Part shown: positions 1 through 5,471 of the stretch, one piece after another | How the letters are laid out: the number at the start of each line of letters is the position of its first letter | Numbering within the stretch: the stretch's first letter is position 1 | Assembly (NCBI GenBank): GCA_003503535.1 | Contig: DOCI01000346.1 | Span: 15,645-21,115 of the forward strand | Direction: 5' to 3' | Length of the DNA stretch: 5,471 bases | Origin: Planctomycetaceae bacterium | Lineage (GTDB): Bacteria > Planctomycetota > Planctomycetia > Planctomycetales > Planctomycetaceae | Position numbers and translations under genes: made by a program | The notes under the pieces: model-generated | What the model was told of the DNA's origin: nothing | Seen by the model: only the letters and a program-made list of their open reading frames with translations | Database searches by the model: none

Positions 1-71
1 AGCCAGTTATGGCTCGGGTGGGTTCGCGTCAGCAAAGATCATATCACTGCAAAAGTCGCACAATCATCTTG

Positions 72-98
72 AAAATACCCCTGCCATATCTGGCAGGG
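72..98 (-). terminator. Second hairpin, possible back-up terminator
   Basis: A perfect 8-bp stem pairs CCCTGCCA (79-86) with TGGCAGGG (91-98) around a four-base loop. On the minus strand it is followed by GGTATTTTC, a short and imperfect T-rich tail. It lies just beyond the main terminator and could catch read-through from the peptidase gene. It could instead end a plus-strand gene lying left of the window, but the plus-strand side (CTCGCCTGTTTATA) has no good T-run. Pairing is certain; function and direction are inferred. Confidence 0.5.
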
Positions 99-110
99 CT
101 CGCCTGTTTA

Positions 111-149
111 TAAAAAAATCGCATGCCTTCAATAATGAGGGCATGCGAT
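111..149 (-). terminator. Rho-independent terminator of the TPP II-like gene
   Basis: A perfect 10-bp stem pairs 118-127 (ATCGCATGCC) with 140-149 (GGCATGCGAT). It can extend by three more pairs (one G-U), leaving the six-base loop AATAAT at 131-136. Read on the minus strand, the hairpin is followed directly by a run of seven T (complement of 112-118). The hairpin begins about 25 bases after the peptidase stop codon (175-177). There is no T-run on the plus-strand side, so it is directional and belongs to the peptidase transcript. Confidence 0.9.
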
Positions 150-174
150 CGAATTGGTTCACAACAATAGTTGC

Positions 175-3100
175 TTATTTATACGGAGGATGTTTCTCCG
201 GAAATTTTAGCAGCATCTGTTTTTGCTGCCATTCCTGCCAGGTTTTCCACTCCAACTGTCCGAGCATGTCGAGTCGTTTTTTGTAGTAGAGGAATGGAGC
301 GGACGCATCGATTTGCTTATCGAGCAGCAGGATTGCCGAAGCGTAACGGCCAGCACGACGTTCGCGACGGACGGTTAACAGGAAGTAATCCTTTTCGCTC
401 AAATCGACCCAGGATTCCAAAGCCGCCAAGGAGTCTGCGAAGGCCTTGTCCTGAGCAGCCTGATCTGCAATCGGCGTTTTTTCGATTACATCGGGTAATT
501 CGCGATAACCAATCGCACGCGCCTTGCGATAAAGTGTATCGATCAGTTCGGCTTTCTCCGTTTCGGCCTTTTTTCTGGCTTTCTTCGCCTCCTCATCATC
601 TTCCGGTGCTCGACGACTCAATTGGGCAGCGATCTGATTCTGATCGTAAGTCGCAATCAGTTTTTCAGCCGTTTCAATGACTTTTTCGAGTCGTTCTTTG
701 CGTTTATCATCCGTATCGAGCAGTTCCAGTTCGATCTTCAAGAGCTTGCGAGTACTCTCGTCGCCCGCCATCAGCGATTCTTTCAGCTTCGTGAATTCCT
801 CGCTGGTGGGATCGAGTGTTTTCAGATAGGTCATCTGCAACTCGCGAACCTGATCTTCGAGAGACTTCTTCTCATCAGATTTCGAGGCTGCAGTAGCCGA
901 GTTTTCGGCGGCCGTGTAGTAGTACCGAACTTCGTAATGGGTCGCGGCTTCATCGTCGGCTGAATAAGTGACTGAGCCAACCAGATAGTCGCCTGCTGAA
1001 ATCCCCTTCGGTAGGGAACTCGCTTTAGGCTCATCGACATACACAGTGAGAGAATCATCGCCACTCAGTATTCCAGAAGTACCACCAGATGTTTCATTGG
1101 CAGCAGCGGCGTGGGACGACCAGAAATCCAGTGAGATCGGTGATGACAGGGATTGCTCAATCGTCAGAGGCAATTTTTCAAAGCCGTCGAGCGTATCGTA
1201 GTCGTGATGTTGCGTGACGACTTCAATTTTGTAAGTTCCCTTTTCCAGGCTGACGGCATCGGCAAACATATCGTTTGTTGTAATGCGTTGCTTATTGGAA
1301 TCGAAAATGTGGTAGATAAACGGACCGACTTCAGAATCATAAAGCCGATTCTCCCAAGCGAAGACGTGCGGCGTGACCGACGTTTTTTTATCCAGTTTCA
1401 ACTCATAGTTCAGCTTCAACTCGTAGACGGCACTCCCATCAGGAAGAACATCTCGATCCAGAGTCAACGCTTCAATCTCGTGAGATTCTGGCAGCAGGAC
1501 TTTATTCCATTTGGTCAGCTTAGCAGACGGTGAAATCTTCTCCGGCTGCAGTTGATTCGTAATCGTGACGGCTGATGGTCCTTGTCCATAAGCGAGTGTC
1601 AACGAGGCATCGTCCGGTTCGCCGCCGTGGAACTCTACGCTGTATTTCAGGCGACTCTCTCCGAGAATCGACCAGTATTGTCCCAGTACGATTTCCAGAG
1701 TTCGCCCCGGCACAACCCGAAATGCACTCGTGGTTTCTACTTCAGGAGTGACCTGATAATAGCTCCCGGCTTCGACATGTTCGAAGTCTTCTCCATCGAC
1801 CAGTTGCATCGTGTGCAGTCGGAAGAACTTAGGCTCTGTCGTATCGACCAGAGACATTTTCAATTCACACCAGGTTGCCCCGGCTGGTACATCCAGAAAG
1901 TGTCGCTGGAGTTGACCGGGAACGAAATCGTTCTCGTACTCCAGCTTGAAATGATTCTCAGTCAGTTCGGCATCGCGAACTGGAATTACAACTGTGATCG
2001 GAATCCGGAACAGAATATTCGATTCGTCACTTTTGGCTTCATATGCCACCACTTCCGCAAAGTGGACGCCGGTTTCGAGTCCGGTTGGATCGACTTCAAC
2101 ATCGAGTCGGTTTCCGCCGTGATTCAAGTGCAGCAGATTTCCGACTTTCACGAAGTCGGCAGTCGCTTTCAGATTGCAGAACAGGTTCACTTCGAGCCGA
2201 TTTTCAATCGGGGTCCCTTCTGGGAATTTCGGAGTGACATACACCCGATGAGCAGCGGCGGCTAGCGTCTGATGCGGATCGCGCAAATAGATCCCGCGGC
2301 CATTGTTTGCAGCTGGAATAGAGATTTCAAAATTTAATAACTGGCTGGACTCTTTGGCATGGTTTTCCAGATACGACCAGGCTTTATCAACCTGCAACAG
2401 GCCGGGACCAGCCGCAAAGACTTCGGCATCGGGCACGACTTCCGCAGTATTCTGAATCGCCTTGCGAACAGAGAACGGATTGTAATTCAGTTTATTCTGT
2501 TTCGCGGCAGAGAGTAACAGAGCAATATTTCCGCAGGCATTCGGCGAGGCCATCGAGGTGCCGTTCATCTGCTGATTGGCCTGTCGTGTCCATTGCGGCA
2601 CTGGTGCAATCGCTCCCCCTGGTGCAAAAATGTCGACACCCATATCGCCATCCGCAGTCGGTCCTCGTGAGGTCCAGGTGTAAGGCAAGCCAGGCAGATC
2701 ATCGCGGAGTGAGTATTCCGATTTCATCATCTCTGGTGAAATGTAAGCTCCCACTCCCAGAATGACGGACGTTGTTCCGCCGGGGGCTCCGACTGTCGTC
2801 AACGCAGGACCAGCATTGCCTGCACTGGAGACGAAAATCACATCATGATCGGTGACGACTTCCGCATACAGTTCTGCGATTCGACCTACATTTGGAGTTT
2901 GTGAAGGTTCGCCGTAACTCATGTTGATGAGATCGCACTTGTTATCAAGAACGGCTTTCAAACCTCGAACCAGTCCGGGGCCATTTTCCATTCCATCGAG
3001 CCGGGTATCGCCAATTTTTACGGAAACAATCTGTGCTCCCGGTGCAACACCATTCCATTCAGGATTCTCTGGATAATAAGCCGAGACAATTCCCGCGACG

Positions 3101-3999
3101 TGTGTGCCGTGGGCTCCGGTATCGCAGACGATGGAGAGCAGTTTGCCTTCGTCGTAAATATTGACACCGAAGTTCATGTTGATTGGATCGGCGAACGTGT
3201 CGTATTTTCGCTCGACACGGAAATTCGTCAGCACGTCTTCTTCTGCAAGGTCGCCATCTTCATCGGTATCGATCACAGCGCGGTGATGTTCGCCATCGTG
3301 AAAGACGACGCAATCGTAAATTGGGCCGGGATCGGAATAGTCTTTCAGCAGTTCATCGATCAGTTTGACCTGAGCTTCCAGTTCCTCCTGTTCTTTCTTC
3401 TGTTCATCTTTTGGCTTGGGATGCTCAGCTTTCCAGCTGGACAGTTTGTGGGAGAGTTTCGCTCGATGCAACTGCTGTTCTGCTTTGAATTCCTTTTCCC
3501 GTTCTGCCTTGATGACGGTTACAAGTTCAGGGGGAAGCAGTTCGAAGCCGGATTTCATGCCGAGTCGGAACTCGCCAGATGGGTTTTTCCACTCTGCAGA
3601 GAGTTTCAACTTGCGTCCGCTCAAGCCTGTCAGTTCGTTATTTTCGGCTTTAGAGGGATCGTTCATGTTCACATCGCCACTGCCAGTGCCGTCGATCATA
3701 TCGATGACTTTGGGACGACCATCGGGCGTGGTTTGCAATCCAACCGCTCCGGGATCGACTCCCGTATCGAAAATGGCAACCACAGTGCCCCGGCCATCGG
3801 CTTCGGGATGATCTTTCAGGAATTGGAGAGCCCCGGTTTCCTCTTTGGGCATCCAGCTCAAATCGGCTGGAGGAGCGGACTGTTTCGGAGGCTGAGTTGT
3901 GGCTTCCTGAGTCTTTGCATCATTCACCGGCTGGCCGATGACGGAAAAAACTGGAAGTGCCAGAGCCGTTACCAGCCATAAAATCGAACTACGTCGCAT
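175..3999 (-). CDS. Tripeptidyl-peptidase II-like subtilase (S8 family), predicted exported
   Basis: This is a serine exopeptidase that would release tripeptides from free N-termini of oligopeptides. Numbered from the chosen start (1274 aa), residues 1-22 form a signal peptide (RR, hydrophobic core, V-x-G before Q23). The catalytic domain spans about 45-545, with Asp78 in IFDTGVDPGA, His297 in AHGTHVAG, oxyanion Asn395 in SSAGNAGP and Ser482 in NGTSMASP. The Asp-His gap is 219 residues, the long insert typical of TPP II; it contains a charged, probably coiled-coil stretch (161-221) and the conserved YSDPGPIYDC. Glu338 (LDGMENG) and Glu364 (SYGEP) match the eukaryotic substrate N-terminus-binding pair. 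A beta-rich middle region follows, then a helical Lys/Glu-rich C-terminal part (about 1040-1274). Total length resembles animal TPP II (about 1250 aa). The frame opens upstream to an ATG at 4074, but that start would put 25 hydrophilic residues before the signal peptide; the ATG at 3999 has a weak GGA six bases upstream. Family assignment is very firm; export is inferred. It is transcribed alone and ends at a terminator. Confidence 0.95.
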   Translation of the reverse strand: MRRSSILWLVTALALPVFSVIGQPVNDAKTQEATTQPPKQSAPPADLSWMPKEETGALQFLKDHPEADGRGTVVAIFDTGVDPGAVGLQTTPDGRPKVIDMIDGTGSGDVNMNDPSKAENNELTGLSGRKLKLSAEWKNPSGEFRLGMKSGFELLPPELVTVIKAEREKEFKAEQQLHRAKLSHKLSSWKAEHPKPKDEQKKEQEELEAQVKLIDELLKDYSDPGPIYDCVVFHDGEHHRAVIDTDEDGDLAEEDVLTNFRVERKYDTFADPINMNFGVNIYDEGKLLSIVCDTGAHGTHVAGIVSAYYPENPEWNGVAPGAQIVSVKIGDTRLDGMENGPGLVRGLKAVLDNKCDLINMSYGEPSQTPNVGRIAELYAEVVTDHDVIFVSSAGNAGPALTTVGAPGGTTSVILGVGAYISPEMMKSEYSLRDDLPGLPYTWTSRGPTADGDMGVDIFAPGGAIAPVPQWTRQANQQMNGTSMASPNACGNIALLLSAAKQNKLNYNPFSVRKAIQNTAEVVPDAEVFAAGPGLLQVDKAWSYLENHAKESSQLLNFEISIPAANNGRGIYLRDPHQTLAAAAHRVYVTPKFPEGTPIENRLEVNLFCNLKATADFVKVGNLLHLNHGGNRLDVEVDPTGLETGVHFAEVVAYEAKSDESNILFRIPITVVIPVRDAELTENHFKLEYENDFVPGQLQRHFLDVPAGATWCELKMSLVDTTEPKFFRLHTMQLVDGEDFEHVEAGSYYQVTPEVETTSAFRVVPGRTLEIVLGQYWSILGESRLKYSVEFHGGEPDDASLTLAYGQGPSAVTITNQLQPEKISPSAKLTKWNKVLLPESHEIEALTLDRDVLPDGSAVYELKLNYELKLDKKTSVTPHVFAWENRLYDSEVGPFIYHIFDSNKQRITTNDMFADAVSLEKGTYKIEVVTQHHDYDTLDGFEKLPLTIEQSLSSPISLDFWSSHAAAANETSGGTSGILSGDDSLTVYVDEPKASSLPKGISAGDYLVGSVTYSADDEAATHYEVRYYYTAAENSATAASKSDEKKSLEDQVRELQMTYLKTLDPTSEEFTKLKESLMAGDESTRKLLKIELELLDTDDKRKERLEKVIETAEKLIATYDQNQIAAQLSRRAPEDDEEAKKARKKAETEKAELIDTLYRKARAIGYRELPDVIEKTPIADQAAQDKAFADSLAALESWVDLSEKDYFLLTVRRERRAGRYASAILLLDKQIDASAPFLYYKKRLDMLGQLEWKTWQEWQQKQMLLKFPEKHPPYK

Positions 4000-4105
4000 A
4001 TCTGTTCCATCCGTAAAGCGTAACTTCGAATTTGTCCCGGAAATGAACTCCATATGGATATACCTATCCCGCATGAAGCTCGCATTTCCGCCAGACTACG
4101 AAGAT

Positions 4106-4134
4106 ATCCTACTCCACGAAGTCGGACTTTCCAA
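4106..4134 (-). promoter_or_regulatory. Candidate sigma-70-like promoter for the peptidase gene
   Basis: On the minus strand, TTGGAA (4129-4134) and TAGGAT (4106-4111) are separated by 17 bases. Each hexamer matches four of six consensus bases. Transcription would start near 4099, giving a leader of about 100 bases before the ATG at 3999, and would also leave the upstream ATG at 4074 within the transcript. It is the best pair seen in this region, but matches this weak occur by chance. Confidence 0.25.
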
Positions 4135-4297
4135 ATCGTTCCGCTGTGAATGGCGTGGATTTCTCGAAACACCGGCTGATGAATGGTGCATGATGCAAGT
4201 GCGAATTCATGAGACATCTGCAGTGAATTGTCATATGTATCGCAAGTCGATTCAGTTTCTGACATCGCCAGGACGACAACTATCAAAGAGGAAAACT

Positions 4298-4372
4298 ATG
4301 TTATTGCGACTGCGGTTCCCGGCAGTTGAATGTGAAACTCCTCGCTCATTCCAATACGACCTCACCGATTGA
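4298..4372 (+). CDS. Possible 24-codon leader ORF upstream of the SnoaL-like gene
   Basis: An ATG at 4298 is preceded by AGAGGA (4287-4292) with a five-base spacer, a better ribosome-binding site than the one before the peptidase. The frame runs 24 codons to TGA at 4370-4372. The peptide starts MLLRLRFP and ends YDLTD, with no membrane segment or known family. It ends 19 bases before the ATG of the downstream gene, so it could be translated from the same mRNA as a leader or by coupling. There is no run of one amino acid that would suggest classical attenuation. The start signal is seen; the coding role is speculative. Confidence 0.25.
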   Translation: MLLRLRFPAVECETPRSFQYDLTD

Positions 4373-4391
4373 ACTCACTACAGGAATCACC

Positions 4392-4760
4392 ATGGGCAAT
4401 ACACAAACAGCAACCTCATTCATGCAAATGGTCACAGCGGGAAATATTCAGCAAGCCTATGACGAGTATGTGAGTGATAATTTTATCCATCATAACATCT
4501 ATTATCCCGGAGATCGCGAAGCGTTACTGACAGCCATGATCGAAAATCATGAGCAGTTTCCAGGGAAGATCCTCGACATCAAGCGGACGATATCCGAGAA
4601 CGATCTGGTCATGGTGCATTCGTTAATTAAACTGGATACCGAGCATGATGGCGTCGCCGCTGTTCACATTTTTCGATTTGAGAACGATCAAATTGCCGAA
4701 TTATGGGACATGACCCAAGCCATCGATCTGGATTCCCCGAATGAAAATGGGCTAATTTAG
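4392..4760 (+). CDS. SnoaL-like / NTF2-fold protein
   Basis: This is a 122-residue single-domain protein of the SnoaL-like (NTF2-fold) superfamily, close in pattern to the group annotated as predicted SnoaL-like aldol condensation-catalysing enzymes. Visible signatures are FIHHN (31-35), the following YYPGDREAL (38-46), the segment DLVMVHS (71-77), and the C-terminal strand pair FRFENDQIAELWDMTQ (94-109), whose WD-x-x-Q ending is typical of the family. There is no signal peptide or membrane segment, so it should be cytosolic. The ATG at 4392 is chosen because AGGA (4382-4385) lies six bases upstream; the frame extends back to a TTG at 4326 with no comparable ribosome-binding site. The substrate is unknown, and many members of this fold have no proven enzymatic role. 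Its last 9 bp overlap the convergent lipoprotein gene, and no terminator hairpin follows. Confidence 0.88.
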   Translation: MGNTQTATSFMQMVTAGNIQQAYDEYVSDNFIHHNIYYPGDREALLTAMIENHEQFPGKILDIKRTISENDLVMVHSLIKLDTEHDGVAAVHIFRFENDQIAELWDMTQAIDLDSPNENGLI

Positions 4761-5237
4761 ACCATTTTCCATAAATTGCTGAGCCTTGGCATATTCCTGC
4801 TCAAACCGCTCCTGCTCTTTCTGAAAGACTTTCAGGCTTGGAAGTCGAGCGGTTTTGTATTGGTTTTCTTCCAGTGAAATTTGCTTGCCTGTGTTTTCAT
4901 AGACAGTGTCCGCGATTTTCTGATTACTGAAATTGCCTTTCGGTAAATCAACTGCCACATATCCATCCTGCATTTTTGCGGGAGATTGTCCGCGATATTC
5001 GTGCGGAGGGAGATAAATGGCACCCGTTGTAATATCGACGGCAAAAGCAATCACTCCCGGGATGAAGAACAGCAACAAGCCAAGGCCATCCAGAGCGACA
5101 ACTTTCCAATCGAGCTTCCCTCCGGGTTGACCACGCCGTTCTGGATAAAGGAAAGTGCCGCATCCAGAAATGGCAGGCAATGCAAGGGCACAGGCGACCT
5201 TCGTAATGAAACGACGCCGTGAATATTCAAAGCTCAT
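4752..5237 (-). CDS. Tat-type lipoprotein of unknown function
   Basis: This is a 161-residue predicted lipoprotein. Residues 6-13 (SRRRFITK) resemble a twin-arginine export motif, followed by a short hydrophobic stretch and a lipobox ISGC with the lipidated cysteine at 26. Gly27 gives no inner-membrane retention signal, so the outer membrane is plausible. After GTFLYPERRGQPGG comes a hydrophobic segment (about 46-76) with the pattern LDGLGLLLFFIPGVIAFAVD and then TGAIYLPP. I recall a similar pattern in small uncharacterised proteobacterial lipoproteins, loosely YceK-like. The C-terminal third (about 130-161) is charged and probably helical. The ATG at 5237 has GGGAG seven bases upstream; the longer TTG start at 5297 would put 20 residues before the Tat motif and is less likely. 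Function is unknown. Confidence 0.85.
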   Translation of the reverse strand: MSFEYSRRRFITKVACALALPAISGCGTFLYPERRGQPGGKLDWKVVALDGLGLLLFFIPGVIAFAVDITTGAIYLPPHEYRGQSPAKMQDGYVAVDLPKGNFSNQKIADTVYENTGKQISLEENQYKTARLPSLKVFQKEQERFEQEYAKAQQFMENGLN

Positions 5238-5365
5238 CGAGAAACTCCCGGCATCAATGCCAGCAAGATTGCAGATATGTGAATTAAGGGCCCGCAAAAT
5301 TCACCAAGGGAGAACTCAGAGAATTCAGTGCGAGTGGTAATGAGAATGAAACTTTGAGGCAAGAC
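5238..5365. other. Upstream region of the lipoprotein gene
   Basis: This stretch should hold the lipoprotein promoter on the minus strand, but I found no hexamer pair worth calling. A small dyad GGCAT-CA-ATGCC (5250-5261) sits just upstream of the ribosome-binding site. Its two-base centre is too tight for an RNA hairpin, so it could only be a protein-binding site if it means anything. Confidence 0.4.
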
Positions 5366-5461
5366 ATGATTGGAAAGCGCTACTTTTACAATTTTACCGC
5401 GTTCGAAATGAAAATCGGAGAAGTTCAGCGATTTCTAAGAACACTGGTTATCACCAGATGA
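5366..5461 (+). CDS. Possible 31-codon small ORF
   Basis: An ATG at 5366 is preceded by GAGG (5356-5359) with a six-base spacer, and the frame runs 31 codons to TGA at 5459-5461. The peptide begins MIGKRYFYNFTAFEMK and ends TLVITR; it is basic with no membrane segment, lipobox or recognised family. It is divergent from the lipoprotein gene. A short inverted repeat CTGGT-N4-ACCAG (5444-5457) lies over its end, without a T-run inside the window. It may be chance; only the start signal argues for it. Confidence 0.2.
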   Translation: MIGKRYFYNFTAFEMKIGEVQRFLRTLVITR

Positions 5462-5471
5462 ATACCGGAAA

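Larger units (their letters stand above)
4000..4391. other. Divergent intergenic region between the peptidase and SnoaL-like genes
   Basis: These 392 bases separate two divergent starts and should hold both promoters. Open frames cross it on both strands (plus 3938-4372; minus 3969-4286), but neither gives a recognisable protein. The minus-strand one overlaps the signal-peptide region of the peptidase, and both look fortuitous. Things seen here: a weak minus-strand promoter candidate (4106-4134), a short dyad GGATA-N4-TATCC (4056-4069), and a possible 24-codon leader ORF with a good ribosome-binding site (4298-4372). No RNA gene or riboswitch is recognised. Confidence 0.7.

Noticed and set aside
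1..14. Short inverted repeat AGCCA-N4-TGGCT at the left edge.
   Set aside because: Only five base pairs, cut by the window edge, with no second copy or T-run to give it meaning.
1582..2265. A 227-codon plus-strand open frame, with others at 171-680, 622-963 and 1153-1533.
   Set aside because: All lie antisense within the peptidase gene and give low-complexity or unfamiliar translations.
3100..3981. A 293-codon plus-strand open frame opposite the N-terminal half of the peptidase.
   Set aside because: It is fully antisense to a strongly conserved catalytic domain. Its translation is Phe/Ile-rich with no recognisable domain, as expected of a shadow frame.
4056..4069. Dyad GGATA-N4-TATCC upstream of the peptidase gene as an operator.
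   Set aside because: Five-base arms occur often by chance, and no regulator gene or second copy is present.
4000..4074. N-terminal extension of the peptidase to an ATG at 4074 (1299 residues).
   Set aside because: It would add 25 hydrophilic residues ahead of a well-formed signal peptide; the internal ATG at 3999 gives a normal N-terminus.
3969..4286. A 105-codon minus-strand frame in the divergent intergenic region.
   Set aside because: It overlaps the peptidase start in another frame and shows no family resemblance or clear ribosome-binding site.

Overview
The window holds three convincing protein genes. They look like ordinary chromosomal genes of a free-living Gram-negative bacterium with roughly 50% G+C. 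The large gene is a bacterial orthologue of eukaryotic tripeptidyl-peptidase II (TPP II). Together with a Tat-type lipoprotein and a SnoaL/NTF2-like protein, this fits a planctomycete (Gimesia/Rubinisphaera-like). That placement is inferred from protein character, not proven. No rRNA, tRNA, transposase, CRISPR array or phage gene is visible.

Layout: positions 1-174 are non-coding and carry two hairpins. The one at 111-149 is a clear rho-independent terminator for the minus-strand gene that follows; the one at 72-98 may be a back-up terminator. Positions 175-3999 (minus) encode a 1274-residue TPP II with an N-terminal signal peptide, all four catalytic subtilase residues, and the two glutamates known to bind the substrate N-terminus in the eukaryotic enzyme. 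Positions 4000-4391 are a divergent intergenic region with a weak candidate promoter for the peptidase and a possible 24-codon leader ORF. Positions 4392-4760 (plus) encode a 122-residue SnoaL-like protein. It overlaps tail-to-tail by 9 bp with the lipoprotein gene at 4752-5237 (minus, 161 residues). Positions 5238-5471 are non-coding apart from a possible 31-codon ORF.

The genes do not form an operon: the peptidase and SnoaL-like genes are divergent, and the SnoaL-like and lipoprotein genes converge. No shared pathway can be read from the arrangement. The most notable feature is the apparently exported TPP II, because the eukaryotic enzyme is a giant cytosolic complex. I found no convincing new multi-gene system.
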